Positions 19,258-28,265 of a stretch of DNA of 64,000 nt are shown here, piece after piece; the first letter of the stretch is position 1; every line of letters starts with the position of its first letter. The notes below the pieces were generated by a model. The model ran no database searches. It saw only the letters and a list, made by a program, of their open reading frames with translations, and was not told the origin of the DNA. The DNA lies in NCBI RefSeq assembly GCF_948329515.1, contig NZ_CAOJCN010000006.1:186001-250000 (forward strand), written 5' to 3'. Made by a program: the position numbers and the translations under genes. Source of the DNA: Cohnella rhizoplanae. GTDB lineage: Bacteria > Bacillota > Bacilli > Paenibacillales > Paenibacillaceae.

Positions 19258-20615
19258 CGGGTGCATGCCTCCAATCGTTGGGCGAACCGGTCGATCTGTT
19301 CCTTCGTTCGCTTCTCGGTGACGGCGACGAGCATATGCCCCGCGAGCTCGGGATAGGCGCCGCCGAGATCGTAGCCGCCGAGGAAGCCCTCCGCGAGCAG
19401 CTTGCCGTTCAGTTCCTGGGCCGTCGTGCCATCCGGCAGTCTGAGGACGAATTCGTTGAAAAAGGGCGCGGAGAAAGCGAGCTCCCAACCTTCGGCTTCG
19501 GTCAACCGGCCCGCGGCGTAATGCGCCTTCTGGAGATTGAGGTCGGCGGTCTCCCGGAAGCCCGTCTTGCCCATAACGGACAGGTAGATCGACGCGCTGA
19601 GCGCGAGCAGCGCCTGGTTGGAGCAGATGTTGGAGGTCGCCTTCTCGCGCCGGATATGCTGCTCCCGCGCCTGCAGCGTCAGCACGAAGCCGCGCTTGCC
19701 GTCGATGTCCTTGGTCTGCCCGACGATCCGTCCGGGCATGCGCCGCATGAGCGGCTCGGCGACCGCGAAGAAGCCGCATGTCGGCCCGCCCAGCGAAGCG
19801 GATATGCCGAGCGGCTGCGCGTCGCCGACGACGATGTCGGCGCCGAGCTTGCCGGGCGCCTCGAGCAGGCCCAGCGACAGCGGGTTCGCGCTGGCGACCA
19901 GCAGGGCGCCGGCGCCGTGCGCGATGTGCGCCGCCTGCGCCAGGTCCTCGACGCAGCCGAAAAAGTTCGGCGACTGCAAGAGCACCGCCGCCGTCCCCGG
20001 CGAGACGGCATCGCGGAGCCGATCCAGGTCCGTCGCGCCGTCCGCATAGCCGATCTCGACGATCTCCAGATCGGCGCCGCGCGCCATCGTGCGCAGCATC
20101 TCGCGCGACTCCGGATGTACGGCGCGCGAGACGACGAGCTGCCTGCGCTTCGTCGCGCCGGCAGCCAGCGATCCTGCTTCGGCGAGCGCGGTCGCGCCGT
20201 CGTACATGCTGGCGTTGGCGACGGCCATGCCGGTGAGCTCGCAGATGTAGGATTGGAACTCGAAGATCGCCTGCAGCTCGCCCTGGCTGATCTCGGGCTG
20301 GTAGGGCGTATAGGCCGTGTAAAACTCGGATCTGGAGATCATGTGGTTGATGACGACGGGTACGTGGTGGTCGTAGATGCCGGCGCCGAGGAAGCTGACA
20401 TAGCGATCCGTGTCCGCGTTGCGGTCGGCCAGCTCCCTCATATGGGTCAGCAGCGACATCTCGTCCAGCGGTCCGGACAGGGGCAGCGTGCCCTGATAGC
20501 GCACCTGCTGCGGAATGTCCGAGAACAGATCCTCGACGGACGCGACGCCGATCGTCTCCAGCATCTCCTCGCGGTCCTGCTCCGTCAGCGGCAGATAGCG
20601 ATGCGTATAAGTCAT
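19254..20615 (-). CDS. gcvPA: Glycine dehydrogenase (decarboxylating) subunit 1
   Basis: N-terminal half of the split P-protein, 453 residues. It begins [10 protein letters not shown] after the ATG and contains [20 protein letters not shown] and [10 protein letters not shown], standard for this subunit. The ATG with GAGGAG eight bases upstream is preferred over a GTG three codons earlier. It has the fold of a PLP enzyme but lacks the PLP lysine, which is on subunit 2. It lies 36 bases after gcvT and overlaps gcvPB by four bases. Confidence 0.96.
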   Translation of the reverse strand: MTYTHRYLPLTEQDREEMLETIGVASVEDLFSDIPQQVRYQGTLPLSGPLDEMSLLTHMRELADRNADTDRYVSFLGAGIYDHHVPVVINHMISRSEFYTAYTPYQPEISQGELQAIFEFQSYICELTGMAVANASMYDGATALAEAGSLAAGATKRRQLVVSRAVHPESREMLRTMARGADLEIVEIGYADGATDLDRLRDAVSPGTAAVLLQSPNFFGCVEDLAQAAHIAHGAGALLVASANPLSLGLLEAPGKLGADIVVGDAQPLGISASLGGPTCGFFAVAEPLMRRMPGRIVGQTKDIDGKRGFVLTLQAREQHIRREKATSNICSNQALLALSASIYLSVMGKTGFRETADLNLQKAHYAAGRLTEAEGWELAFSAPFFNEFVLRLPDGTTAQELNGKLLAEGFLGGYDLGGAYPELAGHMLVAVTEKRTKEQIDRFAQRLEACTR

Positions 20616-20651
20616 CTTGTTCACTCCTCTGCGGGTTGGGATAGGGATGGA

Positions 20652-21770
20652 TTATGTCCGATCCGGGGGGCGTCTCTTGTAAAAGGGGGTCGGCACGACC
20701 TTGGCGCGCACGCGCTTGCCGCGGATGTCCAAGTCGAACGCCGTGTCCGGCTTCGCATAGTCGGCCTCGACAAGCGCAAGGCCGAGACTGCGCTTCAGCG
20801 TGGGCGACTGGGTGCCGGACGTCACCTTGCCGATCTGCCTATCGCCGTCGTAGACCGCGTAGCCGTGACGCGGGATGCCGCGATCGAGCGTCTCGATGCC
20901 GACCAGCTTGCGCGGCACGCCGGCCGACTTCTGCGCGAGCAGCGCGTCGCGGCCGATGAAGTCGCCTTTGTCCAGCTTGACGAAGTAGCCGAGGCCGGCT
21001 TCGAGCGGCGTGATGCCGGCCGACAGCTCCTGGCCGTACAGCGGCAGCCGCGCCTCGAAGCGAAGCGTGTCGCGGGCGCCGAGACCCGCGGGCTCGAGGC
21101 CGAACGGCGCGCCGGCTTCGAGCAGCAGCCGCCATAAAGCAGGCGCTTGGGCGGCCGGGGCGTAGAGCTCGAAGCCGTCCTCCCCGGTGTACCCGGTACG
21201 GGAGACGAGACAGGACGCGCCGCCCAGCGGGACGTCGGCCAGGAAGTGAAAGGGCGCCAGCCGCCCGGCAAGCGCGGTTCCCGCGGCCGCGTCGAGGATG
21301 GCGGCCACGCTCGGCCCTTGTAGCGCGAGCAGCGCGGTCTCGCCCGAGACATCGGCGACGACCGTGTCGTCGAGCAGGTGCTCGCGCATCCAATCGTAGT
21401 CTTTGGCGATATTGGATGCGTTGACGACGGTCATGTACATGCCGGCGGTCAGGCGGTAGACGAGCAGATCGTCCACGACGCCGCCAGATGCGTCGCACAT
21501 CAGCGTATACTGCGCCTGTCCGTCGGCCAGCTTCGAGACATCGTTCGTCGTGATCCGCTGCAGGAACGCCTCGGCGAACGGCCCGGAAACCATGAACTCG
21601 CCCATGTGCGAGACGTCGAACAGGCCTGCGCGCGTCCGGACCGCCTCGTGCTCGCGTTGGATGCCCGCGAATTGCACGGGGAGCTCCCATCCCCCGAAGT
21701 CGACGAGGCGGACGCCGGGCAGACTTTCGTAGAGCGGATACAGCGGCGTTCTTTTTAATTCATCGCTCAT
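20652..21770 (-). CDS. gcvT: Aminomethyltransferase, glycine cleavage T-protein
   Basis: Transfers the methylene group from aminomethyl-lipoyl GcvH to tetrahydrofolate and releases ammonia. It has 372 residues, the normal length. Family marks are [20 protein letters not shown] near the N-terminus, [11 protein letters not shown] (folate site), [20 protein letters not shown] and [16 protein letters not shown] lies nine bases before the ATG. It is the first gene of the operon; a tandem glycine riboswitch and terminator lie in its leader. Confidence 0.97.
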   Translation of the reverse strand: MSDELKRTPLYPLYESLPGVRLVDFGGWELPVQFAGIQREHEAVRTRAGLFDVSHMGEFMVSGPFAEAFLQRITTNDVSKLADGQAQYTLMCDASGGVVDDLLVYRLTAGMYMTVVNASNIAKDYDWMREHLLDDTVVADVSGETALLALQGPSVAAILDAAAGTALAGRLAPFHFLADVPLGGASCLVSRTGYTGEDGFELYAPAAQAPALWRLLLEAGAPFGLEPAGLGARDTLRFEARLPLYGQELSAGITPLEAGLGYFVKLDKGDFIGRDALLAQKSAGVPRKLVGIETLDRGIPRHGYAVYDGDRQIGKVTSGTQSPTLKRSLGLALVEADYAKPDTAFDLDIRGKRVRAKVVPTPFYKRRPPDRT

Positions 21771-21830
21771 TTTGGCACGCTCCTCCGATATGGCGGTGTC
21801 GCCGTCTTCCGCGCGCCTCGCCGGACGGCA

Positions 21831-21909
21831 AAAAAAGGGACAAAGGCAAATAGATCCGTCGTCCGCAGCCGGTAGGCTGGCGCGTCTCTTGTCTGCCTCT
21901 GTCCCTTGT
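21831..21909 (-). terminator. Glycine-riboswitch-controlled terminator ahead of gcvT
   Basis: On the minus strand AAGGGACAGAGGCA (end of aptamer 2) can pair with TGCCTTTGTCCCTT followed by a T-run. The left arm is also the 3' side of the second aptamer's P1, so ligand binding would block the terminator. This is an ON switch by design. Confidence 0.88.
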
Positions 21910-22111
21910 ACCTGAGAGTTGAACCGCCGGCGCTTCGGCCGTCGGATTGCCCCGTGGGTGACGCGAGGGATGCGTCCTTGCTGTCTTCCGTTCCCTCCGC
22001 GTTCTCTCCAGAGTCGCGTCCGGCAAAGGTCCTTTTGCCTGAGAGATTCTCCCTGCTAGGGGGTTACTCCTTCGGCGCCGCCCGGATTGCGGGGCGATCT
22101 CTCCCGTTGCC
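21894..22111 (-). ncRNA. Tandem glycine riboswitch controlling gcvT-gcvPA-gcvPB
   Basis: Two glycine aptamers lie in series on the minus strand. Aptamer 1 has GGGAGAGA near 22100, the GCCGAAGGAG core and CTCTCAGGCAAAAGGAC. Aptamer 2 begins with CTCTGGAGAGA and ends AACTCTCAGGTACAAGGGAC. These are the conserved glycine-riboswitch strings, joined by the usual short linker. The leader then offers a choice between the P1 stem and an intrinsic terminator. Glycine should turn on its own degradation. Confidence 0.95.
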
Positions 22112-22148
22112 ATCATCCGCATATTCAATTTGAGCCGTGAATACTTTA

Positions 22149-22178
22149 TTAATAACCCAGCCCCGCAAGCCATGTCAA
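22149..22178 (-). promoter_or_regulatory. Candidate promoter of the gcvT operon
   Basis: On the minus strand TTGACA (22178-22173) is followed after 18 bases by TATTAA (22154-22149), about 40 bases ahead of the first aptamer. The -35 box is perfect; the -10 box matches 4 of 6. Confidence 0.5.
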
Positions 22179-22257
22179 CTATAGATTCTAAAACATCACA
22201 TTATGTCGAAATTTGTAACAGTGCGTAAGGTATATTGACATAAAAGGCTTGCTTGAA

Positions 22258-22285
22258 TTAAGCTATCCGTGTCAAATCTTATAAT
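22258..22285 (+). promoter_or_regulatory. Candidate promoter of gcvH
   Basis: A perfect TATAAT is at 22280-22285, with TTAAGC 16 bases upstream as a weak -35. Transcription would start near 22292, just before the first aptamer. A perfect TTGACA at 22235 is 39 bases from TATAAT and cannot pair with it. Confidence 0.5.
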
Positions 22286-22300
22286 TGCGGATGAAGATGG

Positions 22301-22486
22301 TAGGGAGAGACCGACGCCTCGCTGGCGCGGCACCGAAGGAGCAAGTCCTGGGCCGGCCGGCCGACGGATCAAACTCTCAGGTAAAAGTACCGCCATCCGA
22401 CGCGCCTCTGGAGAGTGCGAACAGCCACCAAAGGGGTAAGGGCGGAACGGCAATTCCGTCTAATCTCTCAGGTACCCGGGACAGAG
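22301..22486 (+). ncRNA. Tandem glycine riboswitch controlling gcvH
   Basis: A second, independent tandem glycine riboswitch, on the plus strand. Aptamer 1 runs from GGGAGAGACC with the core CACCGAAGGAGCAAG to AACTCTCAGGTAAAAGTAC. Aptamer 2 runs from CTCTGGAGAGTGCG with CCACCAAAGGGGTAAG to TCTCTCAGGTACCCGGGACA. A terminator shares the last arm. It lies back to back with the riboswitch of gcvT, with about 190 bases between them. Confidence 0.95.
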
Positions 22487-22520
22487 TATACGGCAGCATG
22501 CCGTTGCTCTGTCCTTTTTT
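22478..22520 (+). terminator. Glycine-riboswitch-controlled terminator ahead of gcvH
   Basis: GGACAGAG pairs with CTCTGTCC, with an inner CGGCA/TGCCG stem, followed by TTTTTT. The left arm overlaps the 3' end of aptamer 2, so glycine binding would prevent termination. Confidence 0.9.
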
Positions 22521-22568
22521 GCCGATCGGCGGGCAGCGGCGCGACCATAGACGAGAGGGATGGCGAAG

Positions 22569-22961
22569 ATGAGCGAGATTAAGGCGGGACTGGGCTATAC
22601 CGAAGAGCACGAATGGGCGCAAGCGACAGGGGGCGTCATCCGGGTCGGCATTACAGATTATGCGCAAAGCCTGCTGGGCGACATCGTCTTCGTCGAGCTG
22701 CCGGGCGTCGGCGACGCGCTGGCGGCGAACCAGCCTATGGGGACGATCGAATCGGTCAAGACGGTGTCGGACCTGTTCAGCCCGGTCGACGGCAAGGTCG
22801 TCCGCGTGAACGACGAACTCCTGACGGCGCCCGAGAAGGTCAACGCCGATCCGTACGGCGAGGGCTGGATCATCGAAGTCGAGGTGGAAGGCGACCCCGC
22901 GGAGGCGGTAGGCGGACTGATGGACGCCGGGCAGTACGAGGCGTTGCTCGCGAGCAAGTAG
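22569..22961 (+). CDS. gcvH: Glycine cleavage H-protein
   Basis: Lipoyl carrier of the glycine cleavage system, 130 residues. It opens with YTEEHEWAQ and carries the lipoyl lysine in TIESVKTVSDLFSP; NPYGEGW appears here as DPYGEGW. The ATG at 22569 has GAGAGGG nine bases upstream; an ATG nine bases earlier overlaps that site and is unlikely. The gene is separated from the other gcv genes, which run in the opposite direction, and has its own glycine riboswitch. The lipoylated protein may also serve general lipoate transfer, as in other Bacillales, which could be a reason for separate control. Confidence 0.96.
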   Translation: MSEIKAGLGYTEEHEWAQATGGVIRVGITDYAQSLLGDIVFVELPGVGDALAANQPMGTIESVKTVSDLFSPVDGKVVRVNDELLTAPEKVNADPYGEGWIIEVEVEGDPAEAVGGLMDAGQYEALLASK

Positions 22962-23015
22962 ACGCATGCGGTAAGCAGTTATAGGACCGTCTCAAGAAAA
23001 AGGGGAGGGAACGCG

Positions 23016-23567
23016 ATGCACTTCAAGGCGCGCGAGACGCGCATTGCGGCGGATGCTGCGGCCGTCATAGCCGCAAGCGGCCTCTGCCTGGGCGCACTGC
23101 TGACGCTGCTTCCCCTTGGCGCGCCGACGGAGAGTCTCGCAGACGACGGCGGCGTCACCGCGGCGCTGATCGCCATGCTCCTGCTGGCCGCCGGGGCGTA
23201 CGTCCCGGGCAGCATGCTCTCCCGCTTGGCGGGTACTGTACGGAGGCGCGGATTATATCTGCTCCTATTGTCGGCTTGCTATGGCTGCTTCGCGGTGCCC
23301 GACTGGTGGCCCGGCCTTGTCCTCATGTACGCTTGCGCGGCGGCGGGGGCCGCGGCCGTCTTCGCGGACACGCTGCATCGGCGCCGGCATGCGGCGGCGC
23401 ACGCGTTCATCCTCGCCTCGGCGGCTGCTTGCCTGCCGATATCCCTATCCCTCATAGGCGTGGCCGACACGTGGCTCCGAGCGTTCGCCATCCTACCGCT
23501 GCTCATCCTCTGGGGCGCCGAGGTGTTGACGGACAGCGCCGCGCAGAAGGAAGTCGGGAATGATTAG
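23016..23567 (+). CDS. Small multi-pass membrane protein of unknown function
   Basis: I do not recognise this 183-residue protein. It has about six hydrophobic segments (roughly 12-34, 47-65, 78-92, 98-115, 127-145 and 152-170), short loops, and an Ala/Leu-rich make-up. GGGAGG lies seven bases before the ATG, which supports a real gene. It follows gcvH by 54 bases and might be read through from it. Array B follows. It could be a small permease-like or sensor-anchor protein, but no motif shows this. Confidence 0.65.
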   Translation: MHFKARETRIAADAAAVIAASGLCLGALLTLLPLGAPTESLADDGGVTAALIAMLLLAAGAYVPGSMLSRLAGTVRRRGLYLLLLSACYGCFAVPDWWPGLVLMYACAAAGAAAVFADTLHRRRHAAAHAFILASAAACLPISLSLIGVADTWLRAFAILPLLILWGAEVLTDSAAQKEVGND

Positions 23568-23599
23568 CCTTGTTAACAATGCGACGCCGCAAAGTAAAG

Positions 23600-23955
23600 C
23601 GCGCAAAGTAGCGCTGACGGATGTCACTTCTTCGCAATAGCCTTATTTCACGGCAAAGTAACGCTGACGGGTGTCACTTCTTCGCAAAAGCCTCGTATCA
23701 ACGCAAAGTAACGCTGACGGTAGCCACATCAACGTGATGGCCTCGATATCAACGAAAAGTAACGCTGGCGGAAGCCACATCAACGCGATTGCCTCGATAT
23801 CAACGTAAAGTAACGCTGACGGGTGTCACTTCTTCGCAATAGCCTCATATCACCACAAAGTAACGCGGACGGATGTCACTTCTTCGCAAAAGCTCTTATC
23901 AACGCAAAGAAACGCTGACGGAAGCCGCATCAGCACGCATGCCTGCACCATTTCG
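23600..23955. repeat. Intergenic tandem array B, about 50-bp unit
   Basis: Seven copies are anchored on AAAGTA (the last AAAGAA) at 23605, 23655, 23705, 23756, 23807, 23857 and 23906. Each begins CAAAGTAACGCTGACGG. The second half occurs in two forms: X (GTCACTTCTTCGCAA) in copies 1, 2, 5 and 6, and Y (AGCCACATCAACG or similar) in copies 3, 4 and 7. It lies between two converging genes. Confidence 0.9.
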
Positions 23956-23984
23956 TCGCGTATTGCCGCACTAAAAACTTAGCA

Positions 23985-24515
23985 TCAGCCATTAATCACC
24001 TTGTTTACAAACTGCGTTTTCCCCTCGGTATAGGCTTGTCGATTGTCCATATGAACCACTGCCAGCTCTCTTTTAAGCAGGGAATATTGATCGGCGAGAT
24101 GGCGATCCTGTCTTAACGCATTTCGAAAAGCGATATGGTTTCTATATGCTTCACTCTTCCGATCGCAAACGTACAGATGGTGTTCCGCCATCGGTTTATT
24201 TTCTTGGTTGTAAGGGACGCGCTCGTCCATTCTACCGAAAGCCTCTCTACCTTCGACTCCTAAATTCCCCTCGGCGTAATAGCCCAGATCTCTTAGCCTA
24301 GCTGTAATTTCGGGGAGCGAGGTCATGGAATCCACCACGATGTCTAAATCTATGATTGGTTTTGCTGCAAGGCCTGGAACGGACGTGCTTCTGACATGCT
24401 CGATATCCATAATTAAGTTCCCTAAGCCATTTCTTAGTATGAAGGCAAGCTCCTCAAAAAGGACCGGCCATTTAATGTTGTAATTTTCGATCAAGATGGG
24501 TTTGTTGGCGGACAT
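23985..24515 (-). CDS. GrpB family (UPF0157) protein
   Basis: Cytoplasmic protein of 176 residues of the GrpB family, which has a nucleotidyltransferase-like fold and mostly unknown roles. Marks are IEHVRSTSVPGLAAKPIIDLDIVV (first 20: IEHVRSTSVPGLAAKPIIDL), where the Gly and Asp residues match the family core, and the His-rich EHHLYVC strand. AGGAG is seven bases before the ATG. Codon use is clearly more AT-rich than in the neighbours, which suggests recent acquisition. It is a single gene with an own leader. Confidence 0.88.
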   Translation of the reverse strand: MSANKPILIENYNIKWPVLFEELAFILRNGLGNLIMDIEHVRSTSVPGLAAKPIIDLDIVVDSMTSLPEITARLRDLGYYAEGNLGVEGREAFGRMDERVPYNQENKPMAEHHLYVCDRKSEAYRNHIAFRNALRQDRHLADQYSLLKRELAVVHMDNRQAYTEGKTQFVNKVING

Positions 24516-24635
24516 GTTTACATTCTCCTAGGGCTATATCATTCGTTTATGTTTGTTGTACCATGATTTCTCCTCCAATACATGCGATCAGCGCTGAGGA
24601 ATCTCATCCAGTAAGCTATGACGGAATGCAAGGAA

Positions 24636-24675
24636 TAAAAAAGCGGCACTCCCTGAACTCGGAGATGCCGCTTTT
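24636..24675. terminator. Bidirectional intrinsic terminator
   Basis: GCGGCA-CTCC pairs with GGAG-A-TGCCGC, flanked by AAAAAA on the left and TTTTT on the right. It ends the sporulation lipoprotein gene on the minus strand. Confidence 0.88.
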
Positions 24676-24703
24676 TCTGTTCTGTTCATGATCAACCAAC
24701 TTA

Positions 24704-25450
24704 CTACTTCCCGTCCTTCGACGCGGCAGCCATCCGCATCAGCTTCGCGATGTCCTCATCGCGGCTGCCGGAGGCGCCGTTCGCCTCCTGCGCCCGCAGG
24801 CGGTCGATCGTCGCGACGGCCTCCGGGCTCGCCACGGTAACGATACGCTCGCCGAACCCGCTTTTCTTCAGCCATTGCTCGGCAGTAGTCAGCGTGTCCA
24901 GCGCTTCCGTGTCGATGGTGCTGATTCCGAAGCCGCCATGCGGGCCCGGTTCGGGCCCTTTGCCGGACGAGCCCGCCGTGTTGCTCAGCAGCTTGCGCTG
25001 CAGGGGATCCGATGTGCCGTCCGTAGGGCCGCGTTCGTTTGCCGCGAGAATGATCGTATCGTCAGCGACGAAGACGCGCACGCCGACGATCCCCGCGCCG
25101 GTGAGCTCGGCCTCGAGGTCCGAGGATACGCCCTGGCCGCGCAGGCCCGAGCTGCCGATCCGGCTCAGCACGCCGCTGCCCATGCCGTATCCGGTCGCGC
25201 CGTGCTGGTTGGTCGTCCTGGTCTTGTCCCAGCCGACGCTCGGAATGACGGCCGGATCCGGCTGCCCGGCCACCTGCGGCGGCTGCACGGATCTCAGCTT
25301 CAGCATATCGTCGGCGCCTTGCTGCGCGTCGGCCGCCTGTCTGGCCGATTGCTCGCGCAGATTATGGCTCTGGCAGGCAGTCAGCGCCAGCACGCTGGCC
25401 GCGCAGGCGATCGCGAGCGCCCGGCGCTTTTTTGCGTTTGCGGTTGCCAT
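24704..25450 (-). CDS. YhcN/YlaJ-type sporulation lipoprotein
   Basis: Lipoprotein of 248 residues. The signal peptide (KKRRALAIACAASVLALTAC) ends in a lipobox with Cys26. The mature part resembles the YhcN/YlaJ family of spore-associated lipoproteins: a strand with VRVFVADDTIILA, then a C-terminal TTAEQWLKKSGFGERIVTVA segment in which the sporulation-lipoprotein proteins place a short alpha/beta unit. AAGGTGGAG lies seven bases before the ATG. It diverges from the Tat-signal dehydrogenase subunit. The family call rests on overall pattern and is less certain than the lipoprotein call. Confidence 0.75.
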   Translation of the reverse strand: MATANAKKRRALAIACAASVLALTACQSHNLREQSARQAADAQQGADDMLKLRSVQPPQVAGQPDPAVIPSVGWDKTRTTNQHGATGYGMGSGVLSRIGSSGLRGQGVSSDLEAELTGAGIVGVRVFVADDTIILAANERGPTDGTSDPLQRKLLSNTAGSSGKGPEPGPHGGFGISTIDTEALDTLTTAEQWLKKSGFGERIVTVASPEAVATIDRLRAQEANGASGSRDEDIAKLMRMAAASKDGK

Positions 25451-25577
25451 GGCGAATCTCCACCTTATATTGGATTGGTCGAAGTTAGCATAGCCAATCG
25501 GCGGGAATGCATAAGGACTTAATTTTGGAAAAAACTAAGCTGGAAAATCCGGAAGCGTTAAATACGGAGGTGATGGA

Positions 25578-26357
25578 ATGGCTGACCCGAATCAAACGGG
25601 CGGATCGGACAATCAGAAGGTCGAGCAGCCTTCGCGGCGGAAGTTCCTCGTGCAGGCAGGCTACGCCGTCGGCGGCGTGATCGTGGGCGGAGCGCTCGGC
25701 AGCCTGATTCGGCGGGATAAGAAAACGGAAACCGCGCCCGGCGCTTCGCCCGGGGAAGGCGCTGCGGAGGCCAGAAACTACAACCGCGCGCTCATGTTTT
25801 TCAATCAGGAACAGCTTAACATCGTGTCGGCGGCCACGGAGCGCATTTTCCCGGCGGACGATGCGGGTCCCGGCGCGCTCGCGCTGGGCGTCCCGTTTTT
25901 TATCGACCATCAGCTGGCGGGCGAGTGGGGCTTCAATTCGCGGGAGTATATGTCTCCTCCATTCTTCGCGGGTGAGAAGGAACAGGGCTATCAAGGCCGG
26001 CTCAAGCGGCGGGAGATGTTCGAGATCGGACTGCGCGAGATGGAGAATCACAGCCAGACGAAGTATACCAAGGGCTTCACGGAGCTCGCGCCCGAGCAGC
26101 AGGACGAGGTGCTGAGGGCGTTCGAGTCGGACGAAGTGAAGCTGACGACGATCTCGGCGAGCGGCTTTTTCAAAATGCTGCGAAGCAGCACGCTCGAAGG
26201 CGCCTACAGCGACCCGCTGTACGGGGGCAACGCGGATATGAACGGCTGGCGGATGCGCGCATACCCGGGCAACCAGATGAGCTACACCGACGTCATCGAC
26301 AAGGACTTCGCGGTCATCGCGCCGAGCAGCCTGCAAGACCATCTAAGCGCCCACTAG
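25578..26357 (+). CDS. Gluconate 2-dehydrogenase subunit 3 family protein, Tat signal
   Basis: Exported accessory subunit of 259 residues. A twin-arginine signal is plain: SRRKFLVQAGYAVGGVIVGG, with Arg20/Arg21 followed by a hydrophobic stretch. The mature part shows FNQEQLNIVSAATERIFPAD and GPGALALGVPFFIDHQLAG, the subunit 3 signature. GGAGGTG is five to six bases before the ATG. It lies 22 bases ahead of a GMC flavoprotein that has no signal of its own, so the small subunit probably carries the folded large subunit out through Tat. The tatA and tatC genes are 2.6 kb downstream. Confidence 0.93.
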   Translation: MADPNQTGGSDNQKVEQPSRRKFLVQAGYAVGGVIVGGALGSLIRRDKKTETAPGASPGEGAAEARNYNRALMFFNQEQLNIVSAATERIFPADDAGPGALALGVPFFIDHQLAGEWGFNSREYMSPPFFAGEKEQGYQGRLKRREMFEIGLREMENHSQTKYTKGFTELAPEQQDEVLRAFESDEVKLTTISASGFFKMLRSSTLEGAYSDPLYGGNADMNGWRMRAYPGNQMSYTDVIDKDFAVIAPSSLQDHLSAH

Positions 26358-26379
26358 GGCGGGGAGGACAAGAGCACCT

Positions 26380-28095
26380 ATGGCTAAAACGCTGCCCAAG
26401 ACCGACGTCGTCGTCGTCGGCGTCGGTTGGGCGGGCGGCATCATCGCCGCCGAGCTCACGAAGAGCGGCTTGAACGTCGTCGGCCTCGAGAGGGGCAAGG
26501 AGCGCAAGACGGAAGATTACTTCATGGTCCACGACGAGCTGCGGTATGCCCTTCGCTACGAGCTGATGCAGGATCTGTCCAAGGATACGGTGACGTTCCG
26601 CAGCCAGGAAAAGGTCCGCGCGCTGCCGATGCGGCAGTACGGCTCGTTCCTGCTGGGCGAGGGACTCGGGGGAGCGGGCGTCCACTGGAACGGGCAGACC
26701 TACCGTTTTCTCCCGTACGACTTCCAGATCCGCACCAAGACGATCGAGCGCTACGGCAAAGGCAAGATTCCCGAGGGCATGACGATTCAGGACTGGGGCA
26801 TCACCTACGAGGAGCTCGAGCCTTATTACGACAAGTTCGAGAAGCTGACCGGCATCTCCGGCGAGCCGAACCCGCTCGGCGGCCAGCGCTCGGCGGATTA
26901 CCCGACGCCTCCGATGAAGAAGTCGCCGGCGCTGAGCCTGTTCAACGAAGCGGCGTCCAAGCTCAAGCTTCATCCGTACATGATGCCGTCGGCCAACCTG
27001 TCCCAGAACTATACGAATCCCGACGGCATCTCCCGCGGCGCCTGCCAGTACTGCGCCTACTGCGAGCGATTCGGCTGCGAATACGGCGCCAAGGCCGATC
27101 CCGTCGTGACCGTCCTGCCCGTCGCCCTCAAGACCGGCAAGTTCGAGATCCGCACGCACTCCAACGTGCGGCGCATCCTGCACAAGGGCGGCAAGGCGAC
27201 CGGCGTCATGTACACGGACTCGACGACGGGCGAGGAGCTCATCCAGCCGGCGGACATCGTCGTCGTGACCAGCTACGTATTCAACAACGTCAAGCTGCTT
27301 CTAATGTCCGGGCTCGGCAAGCCGTACGACCCCGCGAGCGGGACCGGCGTGATCGGCCGCAACTACGCGTATCAGGTGACCAAGGGCAACGCGGCAGGCT
27401 TTTTCGAGGATAAGGAGTTCAACATGTTCGCGGGGGCGGGCGCGCTTGGCGTGACGCTCGACGATTACAACGGGGACAACTTCGACCACTCGGACCTGAA
27501 GTTCATTCACGGCGCTGCGATCAGCCTCAGCCAGACCGGCATGCGCCCGATCGCGAACAATCCGGTGCCCGGCGGTACCGCGAGCTGGGGGGCGGAGTTC
27601 AAGGCCAACTCGGTCAAGTACGCGAACCGATTCCTGTCCGTGGGCGGGCAGGGCTCGTCGATGCCCTTCCAGCATCACTTCCTCGACCTGGATCCTACAT
27701 ACAAGGATGCATATGGCGATCCGCTCGTGCGGCTGACGTTCGACTTCGAGGAGCAGGACCGCCAGCTCGCGATGTACGTGTCGAACCGGTGCGCGGATAT
27801 CATGAAGGAGATGGGCGCGAACCATATCGACCAGCTCAAGAGCCTCGGGCCGTATGAGATCACCATGTACCAGTCGACGCATAATACCGGCGGCGTCGTC
27901 ATGGGCGCTTCGCCGGACACGTCCGCGGTCAATACGTACGCGCAGATGTGGGACGCGGAGAACGTGTTCGTCGTCGGCGCCAGCGCCTTCCCGCACAACT
28001 CGGGCTACAACCCGACCGGCACCGTCGGCGCGTTGGCTTACAGGACGGCCGAAGGGATCATCAAGTACCGGCAAAAGGGCGGCATGCTGGTTTAG
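26380..28095 (+). CDS. GMC-family FAD oxidoreductase (gluconate 2-dehydrogenase large-subunit type)
   Basis: Flavoprotein of 571 residues that oxidises a sugar, polyol or sugar acid. The FAD-binding Rossmann motif is GVGWAGG (about 14-20). A Cys-rich patch, CQYCAYCERFGC, at about 222-233 is unusual for plain GMC oxidases and is seen in membrane-bound dehydrogenase large subunits, where such cysteines may bind a cluster. The C-terminal catalytic region contains QSTHNTGGVVMG and SGYNPTGTVGALAYR, holding the active-site His/Asn. No signal peptide is present; export with the Tat-signal subunit is inferred. A strong terminator follows. The substrate is not fixed. Confidence 0.92.
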   Translation: MAKTLPKTDVVVVGVGWAGGIIAAELTKSGLNVVGLERGKERKTEDYFMVHDELRYALRYELMQDLSKDTVTFRSQEKVRALPMRQYGSFLLGEGLGGAGVHWNGQTYRFLPYDFQIRTKTIERYGKGKIPEGMTIQDWGITYEELEPYYDKFEKLTGISGEPNPLGGQRSADYPTPPMKKSPALSLFNEAASKLKLHPYMMPSANLSQNYTNPDGISRGACQYCAYCERFGCEYGAKADPVVTVLPVALKTGKFEIRTHSNVRRILHKGGKATGVMYTDSTTGEELIQPADIVVVTSYVFNNVKLLLMSGLGKPYDPASGTGVIGRNYAYQVTKGNAAGFFEDKEFNMFAGAGALGVTLDDYNGDNFDHSDLKFIHGAAISLSQTGMRPIANNPVPGGTASWGAEFKANSVKYANRFLSVGGQGSSMPFQHHFLDLDPTYKDAYGDPLVRLTFDFEEQDRQLAMYVSNRCADIMKEMGANHIDQLKSLGPYEITMYQSTHNTGGVVMGASPDTSAVNTYAQMWDAENVFVVGASAFPHNSGYNPTGTVGALAYRTAEGIIKYRQKGGMLV

Positions 28096-28128
28096 ACGGT
28101 CTATGGCAAGCCTCATCCGGGAACGCGG

Positions 28129-28157
28129 AAGTCCCTGCTCGGGAAGCAGGGGCTTTT
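28129..28157 (+). terminator. Intrinsic terminator
   Basis: AGTCCCTGCT and AGCAGGGGCT pair around a 5-base loop, followed by TTTTT. It closes the dehydrogenase pair. Confidence 0.9.
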
Positions 28158-28265
28158 TGCTGCGTTGGTTTTCTCGGCGCGGATGATTCGATGGATTGAA
28201 ATCCTTTACCGATTCTAGTCCGATGTTATATTGTGGAAATAAAAGCTTAGGCTGGGGGCGGCGTT

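Noticed and set aside
17794..19779. A 661-codon gcvPB with a long N-terminal extension
   Set aside because: The extra 174 codons overlap gcvPA in another frame and lack GcvPB similarity; the ATGA junction with GGAGG marks the true start.
19278..21137. A plus-strand open frame of 619 codons across gcvPA and gcvT
   Set aside because: Antisense shadow in GC-rich coding DNA; no ribosome site and no recognisable protein.
22235..22285. TTGACA and TATAAT as one gcvH promoter
   Set aside because: The two boxes are 39 bases apart, far beyond a working spacing.
23600..23955. A CRISPR array at the regular repeats
   Set aside because: The whole unit is repeated with small changes; there are no unique spacers between constant repeats, and no cas gene is nearby. 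The same holds for the other arrays.
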